64,000 nucleotides of DNA from Pseudofrankia inefficax (lineage in GTDB: Bacteria > Actinomycetota > Actinomycetes > Frankiales > Frankiaceae): positions 6,200,001 through 6,264,000 of the forward strand of contig NC_014666.1 in the NCBI RefSeq assembly GCF_000166135.1. The letters run 5' to 3'. Under the pieces are notes generated by a model. That model saw nothing but the letters and a program-made list of their open reading frames with translations. It searched no databases and had not been told where the DNA came from. The position numbers were made by a program, and so were the translations under genes. This document shows, piece by piece, positions 18,041-26,552 of this stretch (the first letter of the stretch is position 1; every line of letters starts with the position of its first letter).

Positions 18041-18817
18041 ATGGTGGCCGAGCGCCAGGGAGCCCGCGGCGGCGAGCGTCCCGGGCTTCGCGAGAAGCCG
18101 CAGCAGATCGCCGACGAGCTCCGGCGGCTGATCGTCACCGGGGAGCTGGCCGACGGCGAGTCCCTCGGGCACGAGCCCGACCTCGTCGAGCGGTTCGGCG
18201 TCTCCCGCCCGTCGCTGCGTGAGGCGCTGCGCATCCTGGAGGCGGAAGGCCTGATCACCGTCAAGCGCGGTGTGCTCGGCGGCATCGTCGTCCACCAGCC
18301 CAACGGCCGGATGACCGCGCGCACCGCGGCGCTGCTGCTGCAGGCGCGCAACGTGCCACTGGCCGATGTCTACGACGCCCGCGGGCTGATCGAGCCCGTC
18401 GCCGCCCGGCTGCTCGCCCAGTCCCGGTCCCGCCGGTCGGCGGCGGCCGAGCTGCGCCGGCTCACCGCCGAGCAGCTGGAGGTCATCGACGACCCCGACG
18501 CCTTCGGCCGGGCCAACTCCGCGTTCCACGCCCGGCTCGTCGAGCTGGCCGGGAACCAGACCCTGAGCATCGTCGCCGAGATGCTCAGCGAGATCGTCGC
18601 CCGCGCGGTCGCGGCCGTCAGCCAGCCGGACGACGGCAGGGACACCGCGGCGACCCGGGCCCGCGGCCTGCGCTCCCAGGCCCGGCTCGCCGCCCTCGTC
18701 GAGGCAGGGGACGCCGCCGCCGCCGAGACCCACTGGGCCGAGCACATGAAGGTCGTCGGGCGGGTGCTGGTCGCGCAACGCGCGAAGACCGTCATCGACC
18801 TGATGCAGCACTACTGA
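18041..18817 (+). CDS. GntR-family regulator with FCD domain
   Basis: A 258-residue regulator of the FadR subfamily. The N-terminal winged helix (about 15-85) shows the GntR pattern ADELRRLIVTGELADGESLG followed by LVERFGVSRPSLREALRILEAEGLI. The C-terminal FCD domain (about 95-240) is helical and has the His residues (FHARL, HWAEHMK) that usually bind a metal near the effector pocket. FCD regulators usually respond to organic acids or acyl-CoA and are often repressors of nearby catabolic genes. The ATG at 18041 has AAGGGG six bases before it. This is the only DNA-binding protein inside the island, so it is the best candidate to bind the repeated ATCTAGAT sites. Confidence 0.92.
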   Translation: MVAERQGARGGERPGLREKPQQIADELRRLIVTGELADGESLGHEPDLVERFGVSRPSLREALRILEAEGLITVKRGVLGGIVVHQPNGRMTARTAALLLQARNVPLADVYDARGLIEPVAARLLAQSRSRRSAAAELRRLTAEQLEVIDDPDAFGRANSAFHARLVELAGNQTLSIVAEMLSEIVARAVAAVSQPDDGRDTAATRARGLRSQARLAALVEAGDAAAAETHWAEHMKVVGRVLVAQRAKTVIDLMQHY

Positions 18818-18864
18818 GCGGCGCCCCGGCCCCGGACCTCGGCGCAACCCGTAGCGGCTCCGCG

Positions 18865-18881
18865 ATAAATCTAGATATATT
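18865..18881. promoter_or_regulatory. Island operator, site D
   Basis: ATAAATCTAGATATATT is a near-perfect palindrome centred on CTAG, about 74 bp upstream of the amidohydrolase at 18947, which heads a three-gene unit (amidohydrolase, crotonase, CoA ligase). Confidence 0.7.
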
Positions 18882-18946
18882 GCGGACCGACGGGATGGCG
18901 CCCGCGGGTGGACCACGGGCGGCTGGCGGCGGAGGTGTGGCCGATC

Positions 18947-20185
18947 ATGACCATTGCAGTGGACTCCCCGGAAGCGGGGTCATCGGCGCCCGACTTCCCG
19001 GTGTTCGACGTGGACAACCACCTGTACGAGACCGAGGACGCGCTGACCCGGCACCTGCCGGCCGCGCACCGGGACCTGTTCCGGTTCGTCGAGCTGAACG
19101 GGCGCAAGAAGCTGGTCGTGCGCAGCCTGCTGACCGAGTACATCCCGAACCCGACGTTCGAGGTGGTGGCCCGGCCCGGCTCGCACATGGCCTTCTACGC
19201 CAGCGAGAACACCGAGGGGAAGTCGCTGCGCGAGCTCGCCGGCAAGCCGATGCGGACCGTCCCGGCGTTCCGCGAGCCCGCCGCCCGCCTGGCGCTGATG
19301 GACGAGCAGGGCCTCGACACCTGCCTGATGTTCCCGACGCTGGCGAGCCTCATCGAGGAGCGGCTGCGCGACGACCCGAAGCTCACCGACGTCGCCATCC
19401 ACGCGTTCAACGAGTGGCTTCACGACGACTGGACCTACGACTACCAGGGGCGCATCTTCGCCACGCCGATCATCACGCCGACGACACCGGAGGCCGGTAT
19501 CCGTGAGCTGGAGACGGTGCTCGGGCGCGGGGCGAAGGTCGTCCTGATGCGCCCGGCGCCGGTCACCGGCTCGCGCGGGCCGCGCTCCCCCTTCCTGCCC
19601 GAGTTCGACCCGTTCTGGGCCCGGGTGCAGGAGTCCGGGGTCATCGTCGCCCTGCACGCCTCCGACAGCGGCTACCAGGAGTACCTCAACACCTGGGAGG
19701 GCCGCGACGGGGAGTTCGTCGCGTTCAAGCCCAAGACCTTCGCCTACGTGGCGGACGGTGGCCGCAGCATCCAGGACACGCTCGCCTCGGCGATCTGCCA
19801 CGGCATGCTCGACCGCTTCCCCCGGGTACGCCTGGTCAGTGTGGAGAACGGGGGCAGCTGGGTCGGCGTGCTGGCGAAGAACCTCGAGCTGACCTACAAG
19901 AAGATGCCGCAGGAGTTCCAGACCCACCCGTTGGAGCTGCTGCGGCGCAACGTGTGGATCAACCCGTTCTGGGAGGACTCGCTCGACGGCCTGATCGGCC
20001 TGATGGGGACCGACCGGGTCTGCTTCGGCTCGGACTACCCGCACGCCGAGGGCCTGGCCGAGCCGCTGTCGTTCCTCGACCGGATCACCGACCTTCCGCC
20101 GGCCGACGTCGAGCGGATCATGTCAACGAACCTCGCCGACCTGCTCGGCGTGACCCGGTCGGCCCCGGCGGCCGGGAAGGCCTGA
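18947..20185 (+). CDS. Amidohydrolase-2 family metal-dependent hydrolase
   Basis: A 412-residue TIM-barrel metal-dependent hydrolase of the amidohydrolase-2 group. The N-terminal motif is FDVDNHLYE (in place of the usual DxHxH), a central HA-SDSGY region follows, and the C-terminal FGSDYPHAEG carries the conserved Asp. Relatives act as hydrolases or as non-oxidative decarboxylases on cyclic or aromatic acids and are common in actinobacterial acid-degradation clusters. The start at 18947 has GGAGGTG nine bases upstream. The gene is followed closely by a crotonase and a CoA ligase, with operator site D in front. A second, smaller member lies at 26553. The reaction is not fixed by the sequence. 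Confidence 0.85.
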   Translation: MTIAVDSPEAGSSAPDFPVFDVDNHLYETEDALTRHLPAAHRDLFRFVELNGRKKLVVRSLLTEYIPNPTFEVVARPGSHMAFYASENTEGKSLRELAGKPMRTVPAFREPAARLALMDEQGLDTCLMFPTLASLIEERLRDDPKLTDVAIHAFNEWLHDDWTYDYQGRIFATPIITPTTPEAGIRELETVLGRGAKVVLMRPAPVTGSRGPRSPFLPEFDPFWARVQESGVIVALHASDSGYQEYLNTWEGRDGEFVAFKPKTFAYVADGGRSIQDTLASAICHGMLDRFPRVRLVSVENGGSWVGVLAKNLELTYKKMPQEFQTHPLELLRRNVWINPFWEDSLDGLIGLMGTDRVCFGSDYPHAEGLAEPLSFLDRITDLPPADVERIMSTNLADLLGVTRSAPAAGKA

Positions 20186-20261
20186 CCGCGCCAGCCGGCG
20201 GCACGGTTCCGCGCGGCCGGTTCCGCGCAGCCCCACCCCTTCACAGCGGGAGGTTCCCGGT

Positions 20262-21065
20262 ATGGGATTCCAGACGATCCAGTACGAGGTCGCCGACCGC
20301 GTCGCGACGATCACCTTCAACCGGCCGGACCGGCTCAACGCGCTGAGCCCCGCCATGATCGGGGAGCTGCGCCAGGCGTACGCCGACGCCGAGGCCGACG
20401 ACGACGTGTGGATCCTGCTGGTGACCGGCAACGGCCGGGCGTTCTGCGCGGGCGCCGACGTGGGCGAGATCCCCGCCGACGGCCGGGTGATCTACGACGA
20501 GCCGTACCTGTCGACGTTCGCGCAGTGGGAGGCGCCGCAGGAGGGCACCCCGCCGTTCCGGTCGATGACGAAGCCGATCCTGACGGCCGTCAACGGGCTG
20601 TGCTGCGGCGCCGGCCTGGACCTCGTCACCACCGGCGACATCGTGATCGCCTCGGACCGGGCCGAGTTCTTCGACCCGCACGTGAGCATCGGGCTGGTCG
20701 CGGGGCGCGAGACCGTCCGGCTGGCCCGGGCGCTGCCGACCACCGTCGCGCTGCGGATGGCGCTGATGGGCCGCCACGAGCGGATGTCCGCCCAGCGCGC
20801 CTACGAGCTGGGGCTGGTCTCCGAGGTCGTCGAGCACGACCGGCTACTGGAGCGGGCGCGGGAGATCGCGGCCATCGTCAACCGCAACGCCCCGCTGGCC
20901 GTGCGCGGCACCCGCCTGGCGATCCGCCGGGGCCTGGACCTGCCGATGTACGAGGCGGAGGTCATGGCCGAGACGTTCCGCGAGCGGGTCGTGCGCACCG
21001 ACGACGCCAAGGAGGGCCCGGCGGCGTTCCTCCAGAAGCGCCAGCCGGAGTGGAAGTGCCAGTGA
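20262..21065 (+). CDS. Crotonase (enoyl-CoA hydratase/isomerase family)
   Basis: A 267-residue crotonase-fold enzyme acting on a CoA thioester. The oxyanion-hole segments FCAGADVG and GLCCGAGLDL are present. By eye, neither glutamate of classical enoyl-CoA hydratase is kept: the first position reads Asp (GAGLDL) and the second falls at PHVSIGL. It may therefore be an isomerase, hydrolase or lyase rather than a hydratase. The ATG has a GGGAGG upstream. It lies between the amidohydrolase and the acyl-CoA ligase, in the same direction and with short gaps, and is probably one operon under site D. Confidence 0.88.
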   Translation: MGFQTIQYEVADRVATITFNRPDRLNALSPAMIGELRQAYADAEADDDVWILLVTGNGRAFCAGADVGEIPADGRVIYDEPYLSTFAQWEAPQEGTPPFRSMTKPILTAVNGLCCGAGLDLVTTGDIVIASDRAEFFDPHVSIGLVAGRETVRLARALPTTVALRMALMGRHERMSAQRAYELGLVSEVVEHDRLLERAREIAAIVNRNAPLAVRGTRLAIRRGLDLPMYEAEVMAETFRERVVRTDDAKEGPAAFLQKRQPEWKCQ

Positions 21066-21147
21066 CCGCAGCGAGCACGGAGATGACCATGGCCGACCCG
21101 GCAACCATCGACCCACGCCGCCCAGCCGCCTTAGCCCGGGCCGCCGC

Positions 21148-22872
21148 GTGACCGCCCCCGGCCAGACCAGGACGACGCCCGCCGACGCGCCCGCGGCCCC
21201 GCCCGGCCCGTCGACGGACTGGTCCCTGCCGGCACTGCTGGACGTGATCACCGACGCGGCGCCCGACCGGACGATGCTGGTCTGGGAGGACGTCCGGCGC
21301 ACCTACGCCGAGGTCCGGGACCGCACCCGCCGCCTCGGCGCCTTCCTGCGCGGCCGGGGTCTCGGCGCCCACCAGGAACGGGCCGAGCTGGAACGCTGGG
21401 AGTGCGGCCAGAGCCCGGTCGCGATCCTGCTGTCCAACTGCCCCGAGTACCTCGAGGCGATGATCGGCGCCTACCGGGCCAGGGCCGTGCCGTTCAACGT
21501 CAACCACCACTACAACGCCGACGAGGTCGGTGCCCTGCTGGCGGCCGTCGGCGCCGAGGCGGTCGTCTACCACCGCAGGCTCGGCCCGCTGCTCGCCGCG
21601 GCCACCTCGTTGGAAGGCCGGGTGCTGCTCGACGTCGACGACGGCTCGGGGGTCGCGCCGCTCACCGGCTCCACCCCGTACGAGCAGGCGCTCGCCGGGG
21701 TGAGCGACGCCGAGGTCGACGCGCTGCCGACGGCGTCGCCCGACGACCTCTACCTGGTCTGCACGGGCGGCACCACCGGTAAGCCCAAGGGGGTGCTGTG
21801 GCGGCAGGGTGATGTCTACGTCGCCGCCATGGGTGGCTTCGAGGGAGCCACCGCGGACCGGATCGCCGCCCTCGTGGCCGTGCCCGGCGGTCCTGGCGGG
21901 CCGCGGTCGCGCGGCGGCGTCTGGTTCGCCGTGCCGCCGCTCATGCACGGGGCCGCGCAGTGGACCGCGTTCGCCGGCCTCGCCCTCGGGGTCACCCTCG
22001 TGCTGCACGACGACAAGACCCCGTTCGACGCCGGCGCGATCCTCGCCCTCGCCGCCCGCGAGGGGGTCACCATGATGACGATCGTCGGCGACGCCTACGC
22101 CCGTCCCCTCGTGGAGGAGCTGCAGGCCAGGTCCCACGACCTGGCCGCGTTGACGAGCCTGAGCACCGGCGGGGCTACGACCAGCGCGGCTCTCAAGCAC
22201 GCGTTCCTGGAGCTGGTCCCGCACCTGACGATCGTCGACGGCTACGGCGCGTCGGAGACCGGCGGCATGGCGTTCGGCGCCTCGACGCGGGGCTCCGAGA
22301 CCCGGCAGTTCACCCTCGGCCCGGGCGGGGCCGTCCTGTCCGCCGACCGCTCGCGGTTCCTGGGCACCGACGAGGCCGAGATCGGCTGGACGGCCCGCAC
22401 CGGCCGGGTCCCGCTCGGCTACCTGGACGACGAGGACCGGACGGTGCAGACCTTCCCGATCGTCGACGGCCGGCGGATCACCGTCCCCGGCGACCGGGCC
22501 CGCTACGAGGCGGACGGCTCCGGGCGGATCGTCATGCTCGGCCGCGACTCGATGGTCGTCAACACCGGCGGGGAGAAGGTGTTCGTCGAGGAGGTCGAGG
22601 AGGCGCTGCGCCGCCACCCGGACGTCCTCGACGCCCTGGTCGTCGGCCGGCCCAGCGAGCGGTTCGGCCAGGAGGTCGTCGCCCTCGTCCAGCTGCGCCC
22701 GGGGGCCGCGCTGTCCCCCGCCGAGGTCCGTGAGTACGCGGCCCGGTCCGTCGCCCGGTTCAAGGCGCCGCGCGCGGTGCTGGTGTGCGAGACGATCGGC
22801 CGCCACGCCACCGGCAAGGCCGACTACACCTGGGCCAGAAAGGCCGCCCTGGACGCCGTGCCGGCCACCTGA
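21148..22872 (+). CDS. AMP-forming acyl-CoA ligase (FadD-like)
   Basis: A 574-residue ANL-superfamily enzyme. The P-loop is CTGGTTGKPKGV, the A5 region is DGYGASETGG, the hinge region contains GRDSMVVNTGGEKVFVEEVE, and the catalytic lysine is in ATGKADY. It activates a carboxylic acid with ATP and CoA. It resembles actinobacterial FadD-type ligases found in steroid and branched-acid clusters. The GTG at 21148 is 82 bp after the crotonase stop, and it is the third gene of the unit starting at 18947. It is one of four ligases in the island, which suggests several acid intermediates or substrates. Confidence 0.9.
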   Translation: MTAPGQTRTTPADAPAAPPGPSTDWSLPALLDVITDAAPDRTMLVWEDVRRTYAEVRDRTRRLGAFLRGRGLGAHQERAELERWECGQSPVAILLSNCPEYLEAMIGAYRARAVPFNVNHHYNADEVGALLAAVGAEAVVYHRRLGPLLAAATSLEGRVLLDVDDGSGVAPLTGSTPYEQALAGVSDAEVDALPTASPDDLYLVCTGGTTGKPKGVLWRQGDVYVAAMGGFEGATADRIAALVAVPGGPGGPRSRGGVWFAVPPLMHGAAQWTAFAGLALGVTLVLHDDKTPFDAGAILALAAREGVTMMTIVGDAYARPLVEELQARSHDLAALTSLSTGGATTSAALKHAFLELVPHLTIVDGYGASETGGMAFGASTRGSETRQFTLGPGGAVLSADRSRFLGTDEAEIGWTARTGRVPLGYLDDEDRTVQTFPIVDGRRITVPGDRARYEADGSGRIVMLGRDSMVVNTGGEKVFVEEVEEALRRHPDVLDALVVGRPSERFGQEVVALVQLRPGAALSPAEVREYAARSVARFKAPRAVLVCETIGRHATGKADYTWARKAALDAVPAT

Positions 22873-22927
22873 GCAGCGCCGTCGGGCCCCGGGCGGCGTG
22901 GAAACCGCCGGGGCCCGACACCCGGCC

Positions 22928-23722
22928 TCAGCGGCCGGTGAAGCGGGGCTCGCGGCGCTCCAGGAACGAGCGGATGCCCTCGGCCATGTCCTTGGTGGTG
23001 TAGGCGATGTGCTGAGAGCGCGCCTCGTCCTCCAGGGCCTGCTCGAAGGTGAGCGAGCCGGCGGCGTCAAGCTGGCGCTTGATCAGGCTGAGCGTGGTGG
23101 TCGGCCCGTCCGCGAGCCGGCGGCCCCAGGCCCCGGCGACCTTGGGCAGTTCGTCGGCCGGCACGACCTCGTTGATCAGGCCCCAGGCCAGCGCGTCGTC
23201 GGCGCCGAGGATGTCGCCGAAGAACGCGAGCTGCTTGGCCCGGCGCAGGCCGACGTGGCGGGGCAGCGTCCAGGACGTACCGCCGTCGAGCGCGAGGCCT
23301 CGGCGGGCGAACACCTCGCAGAACCGGGCCCGGTCGCTGGCCAGGACCAGGTCGCAGGCCAGCGCGATCCCGAGGGCCACCCCGACGCAGACACCGTCGA
23401 CCACGGCCAGCGTCGGCTTGGGCAGGCGGTGCAGCCGGTTGATGATGTCGCCGACGACCCGCATCTCGTGCAGGATCGCCTGGCGGCCGCGGCCGGTCAG
23501 CCCGCTGGTCGCGTCGCTGCTGCCGGACAGGTCGGCGCCGGAGGAGAAGTTCCCGCCCGCGCCGGTCAGCACCAGCGCGCGGTCGTCCGGGTTCGTGGTG
23601 ACCTCGGTCAGCACCCGGTCGAGGTCGGCCCAGCTCTCGGCGTTCAGCGCGTTCTTCTTCTCCGGGCGGTTGAACGTGACGGTGACCAGACCGTCCTGGC
23701 GTTCAACGAGCGTCGCCGCCAT
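22928..23722 (-). CDS. Crotonase, PaaG/isomerase-like
   Basis: A 264-residue crotonase. The oxyanion segments are NFSSGADLSG and GVCVGVALGIA. The hydratase glutamates are replaced (Gly at the first position, Phe at the second), but RRGLALDGGTSW carries an Asp where PaaG and delta3,delta2-enoyl-CoA isomerases have theirs. It may shift a double bond in a CoA intermediate. The start at 23722 is chosen for the strong AGGAGG four bases before it. The gene is divergent from the acyl-CoA dehydrogenase at 23814, and operator site E lies in the 91-bp gap, so both genes are probably controlled together. Confidence 0.9.
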   Translation of the reverse strand: MAATLVERQDGLVTVTFNRPEKKNALNAESWADLDRVLTEVTTNPDDRALVLTGAGGNFSSGADLSGSSDATSGLTGRGRQAILHEMRVVGDIINRLHRLPKPTLAVVDGVCVGVALGIALACDLVLASDRARFCEVFARRGLALDGGTSWTLPRHVGLRRAKQLAFFGDILGADDALAWGLINEVVPADELPKVAGAWGRRLADGPTTTLSLIKRQLDAAGSLTFEQALEDEARSQHIAYTTKDMAEGIRSFLERREPRFTGR

Positions 23723-23768
23723 CGAGCCTCCTCTGTTCGGCCCTGGCGCTAGTATCGAGGGCGTCCTC

Positions 23769-23786
23769 TTAGTATCTAGATATTTC
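23769..23786. promoter_or_regulatory. Island operator, site E (divergent)
   Basis: TTAGTATCTAGATATTTC, a palindrome centred on CTAG, lies 55 bp from the crotonase start on one side and 37 bp from the acyl-CoA dehydrogenase start on the other. One site could serve both promoters. Confidence 0.7.
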
Positions 23787-23813
23787 AAAGATCACGTGCA
23801 AGGGGTGGCGCCG

Positions 23814-25124
23814 ATGAGCACGGCTTTCTCCGGCAGCGCCGCGGGCGAGGCGGACCTCGGGTTCGACCTGCGGGCGGAGGTCACGGCCTGGCTGCGCGAG
23901 CACTGGGACCCCGAGCTGTCGGTCGAGCAGTGGTGGCGGATCGTCGCGGCGGCCGGCTGGTCGGCGCCGCATCTCACCCCGGAGCAGGGCGGCCGAGGCC
24001 TGCCGCAGCGGACCGGCAAGACGGTGCGGTCCGCGTTCGCCGCCTTCGGCGCTCTGCAGCCACCCGGCGGCCTCGGCCTGCTGATGGCCGCGCCGACCAT
24101 CCTCACGCTGGGAACGCCGGAGCAGATCGCCCGGCACGTGCCGCCGATCCTGGAGGGCCGCAGCGGCTGGTGCCAGCTGTTCTCCGAGCCGGGCGCCGGG
24201 TCCGACCTGGCCGGGCTCACCACCCGGGCCGAGCGCGACGGCGACCGGTGGGTGATCAACGGCCAGAAGGTCTGGAGCAGCGGGGCGCGCGAGGCCGACT
24301 ACGGCATGCTGCTGGCCAGGACCAACTTCGACGTTCCCAAGCACGCCGGCATCTCCTGGTTCGCGTTCAAGCTCGACCAGCCGGGCGTCACGATCCGCCC
24401 GCTGCGGGAGATGACCGGCGACGCCGTCTTCAACGAGGTCTTCTTCGACGACGCGATCGTCCTGGACGAGGACCTGGTCGGCGGCGAGGGCAACGGCTGG
24501 ATGGCCGCGAACACGACGCTGCACTTCGAGCGGACCGGGATCGGCGCCGGCGGGGCGCACGCGGGATTCCCCACGCCCGGCCCGAACGGCGGGATCCTCG
24601 GGCTGAAGGCCGGTGACGCCGCGAAGCTGCGTGCGCCCGAGGGCCTCACCGTCACCCTCGCCGACCTGGTGGAACTGGCCAAGGAGCACGGCCGGGCCGG
24701 CGACCCGGCCATCCGCCAGAAGCTGGCGCGCCTGTACTCCTACCAGCAGATCGGCCAGTGGAACGCGGCCCGCGCCAAGGCCGAGACCGCCGCGGGCGAC
24801 GCCGCCGCCGGCACGGCCATCGCCAGCACCGGCAAGATCGCCCAGACCCGGATCACCAAGCTCGCCGCCGAGATCGGCCTGGACATCCTCGAGGCGGGCG
24901 GCCTGCTCGCCGGGGCGGACGCGGCGGACGAGGGCAAGTTCAGCAACGCGTTCCTGTTCGCCCGGGCCTCCTCGATCTACGGCGGCACCGACGAGATCCA
25001 GCGCAACATCGCGGCCGAGCGCGTCCTCGGCCTCCCCCGCGACCCCAGCCCCGACCGCGGCCGCCCCTACCGCGAGGTCCTACGCGGCCGCGCCACCCGG
25101 GACGACGCCCCGCCGGCCGGCTAG
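23814..25124 (+). CDS. Acyl-CoA dehydrogenase
   Basis: A 436-residue FAD-dependent acyl-CoA dehydrogenase. It has the substrate/FAD stretch QLFSEPGAGSDLAGL, a WVINGQKVWSSGA segment, and the C-terminal IYGGTDEIQRNIAAERVLGLPR signature. It should introduce a 2,3-double bond into an acyl-CoA. The ATG has AAGGGG eight bases upstream, and operator site E lies 28-45 bp before it. A second acyl-CoA dehydrogenase at 25326 faces it. In actinobacteria such unequal pairs often form alpha2beta2 enzymes, so a heteromer is possible, though the genes are convergent rather than in tandem. Confidence 0.92.
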   Translation: MSTAFSGSAAGEADLGFDLRAEVTAWLREHWDPELSVEQWWRIVAAAGWSAPHLTPEQGGRGLPQRTGKTVRSAFAAFGALQPPGGLGLLMAAPTILTLGTPEQIARHVPPILEGRSGWCQLFSEPGAGSDLAGLTTRAERDGDRWVINGQKVWSSGAREADYGMLLARTNFDVPKHAGISWFAFKLDQPGVTIRPLREMTGDAVFNEVFFDDAIVLDEDLVGGEGNGWMAANTTLHFERTGIGAGGAHAGFPTPGPNGGILGLKAGDAAKLRAPEGLTVTLADLVELAKEHGRAGDPAIRQKLARLYSYQQIGQWNAARAKAETAAGDAAAGTAIASTGKIAQTRITKLAAEIGLDILEAGGLLAGADAADEGKFSNAFLFARASSIYGGTDEIQRNIAAERVLGLPRDPSPDRGRPYREVLRGRATRDDAPPAG

Positions 25125-25150
25125 CGCCGGCCAGGCGGAGAACCCGGGCC

Positions 25151-25226
25151 TTGATCGCTGTTTCGGCCCTCCGGTGGTCGCCGCGCCGGTCCAATCGTGA
25201 CCACGCGAGGGCCGAAACGGCGATCA
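25151..25226. repeat. 76-bp hairpin repeat, copy 1
   Basis: A long imperfect hairpin lies between two convergent acyl-CoA dehydrogenase genes. The outer arms TGATCGCTGTTTCGGCCCT (25152-25170) and 25208-25226 pair at 18 of 19 positions. After a 3-base mismatch an inner stem GTGGTC/GACCAC (25174-25179 and 25199-25204) follows, with a 19-base loop. The same architecture and length recur at 40951 and 58609. Here it could act as a bidirectional terminator. Confidence 0.8.
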
Positions 25227-25325
25227 CTGGCGCCAGGCTGGTGGCGCGTGAGCTTGGCCTCGCGCCGGTCTCGATGACACCGGCGAGGCCGGCGAGGGGG
25301 ATGCCGCTCGGCGGCGGGACCGCGG

Positions 25326-26468
25326 CTACACGCCGATGCTGGTGGCCAAACGGTCGCGCCAGGCCGCCGGATCGCCGAAGAGCAGCTCGTCGGACTTGGC
25401 CCGGCGGAAGTACAGGTGGGCCGAGTGCTCCCAGGTGAAGCCGATGCCGCCGTGGACCTGGATGTTGTCGGCGGCGACCTGGGTGTAGGCCTCCGAGCAG
25501 TACGCCTTCGCGACCGCGGCGATCTTGGCCAGCTCATCCGCGCTCTCGTCGCCCGCCGTGGTCCCTGCGGCGCACCAGGCCGCGTAGTAGGCGGCCGACC
25601 GGGCCGACTCCACCTCCAGCAGCATGTCGGCGCAGCGGTGCTTCACCGCCTGGAAGCTGCCGATCTGGCGGCCGAACTGGACCCGGTCCTTGGCGTACTG
25701 GACCGCCATGTCCAGGGCGACCTCGGCGCCGCCGGCCTGCTCGGCGGCCAGCGCCACGGCCGCGAGGTTCAGCACGTGCTCGATCACCGGCCAGCCGGCG
25801 CCGTCCTCGCCGACCAGGGTGGCCGGCACGCCGGCGAGCTCGACCCTGGCCAGCCGGCGGGTCTGGTCCAGCGTCGCCAAAGGCAGGCGGGTCAGGCCCG
25901 GGGCGTCGCCGGGGACGGCGAACAGGGACACGCCGGCCGCACCGCGCGCGGCGACCAGCAGCAGGTCGGCCGTGTGGCCGTCGAGCACGTAGGACTTGGT
26001 GCCGGTCAGCGTCCAGCCGTCGCCCGACCGCGCCGCTACGGCGGTGATGCCGCTGACGTCCCAGCGGCCGTTCTCCTCGGCGAAGGCCAGCGTCGCGATG
26101 GTCTCGCCGGCCGCGATGCCGGGCAGCCAGGCCTTCTGCGCCCCGGCATCCCCGGAGCGCAGCAGCGTCCCGACCGCCAGCACCGCCGTGGACAGGTACG
26201 GCGCGCACAGCAGGCGTCGCCCCATCTCCTCGGCGACGATCGCCACCTCGACGAACGTGGCGCCGGCGCCGCCCAGCTCCTCCGGGATCACGAGACCCAC
26301 CAGGTCCAGCTCGCCGGCCAGCTGCGCCCAGACCGCGGGGTCGTAGCCCTCCGGGGTCTCCATCAGGCGGCGTACCTCGGGCTCCGGGGCGGCCTGCTCC
26401 AGGAACGCGCGTACGGTCCGGCGCAGCTCCCGCTGCTCCTCGGTAAAGGCAAACGGCTTCTCGGCCAT
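25326..26468 (-). CDS. Acyl-CoA dehydrogenase, small-subunit-like
   Basis: A 380-residue acyl-CoA dehydrogenase of the actinobacterial FadE type. IPEELGGAGATFVE lies in the N-terminal helical domain, RVQFGRQIGSFQAVKHRCADM in the C-terminal domain, and QVHGGIGFTWEHSAHLYFRRAK near the end. It uses FAD and oxidises an acyl-CoA alone or with a partner such as the product of 23814. Two ATGs (26474, 26468) and a GTG (26489) compete; the one at 26468 has AAGGG eight bases away. Operator site F lies about 55-70 bp upstream. It appears to be a single-gene unit, ending near hairpin copy 1. Confidence 0.9.
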   Translation of the reverse strand: MAEKPFAFTEEQRELRRTVRAFLEQAAPEPEVRRLMETPEGYDPAVWAQLAGELDLVGLVIPEELGGAGATFVEVAIVAEEMGRRLLCAPYLSTAVLAVGTLLRSGDAGAQKAWLPGIAAGETIATLAFAEENGRWDVSGITAVAARSGDGWTLTGTKSYVLDGHTADLLLVAARGAAGVSLFAVPGDAPGLTRLPLATLDQTRRLARVELAGVPATLVGEDGAGWPVIEHVLNLAAVALAAEQAGGAEVALDMAVQYAKDRVQFGRQIGSFQAVKHRCADMLLEVESARSAAYYAAWCAAGTTAGDESADELAKIAAVAKAYCSEAYTQVAADNIQVHGGIGFTWEHSAHLYFRRAKSDELLFGDPAAWRDRLATSIGV

Positions 26469-26521
26469 CCCCATCGCCCTTCTCGTCACGCGCGCCCAGC
26501 CCGGCGAGCCGTCGCCTCGTA

Positions 26522-26540
26522 GGTTATATCTAGATGTTTC
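26522..26540. promoter_or_regulatory. Island operator, site F
   Basis: GGTTATATCTAGATGTTTC, a palindrome centred on CTAG, lies about 63 bp upstream of the acyl-CoA dehydrogenase start at 26468 and just after the stop of the amidohydrolase gene. Confidence 0.7.
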
Positions 26541-26552
26541 GGCCGCGGCGGG

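Noticed and set aside
24940-25227. Small open frames that span the hairpin repeats on both strands (for example 24940-25227 and 58422-58685)
   Set aside because: The similar predicted peptides arise because the repeat is nearly self-complementary, so both strands translate alike. There is no ribosome site, and the repeat structure explains the similarity.
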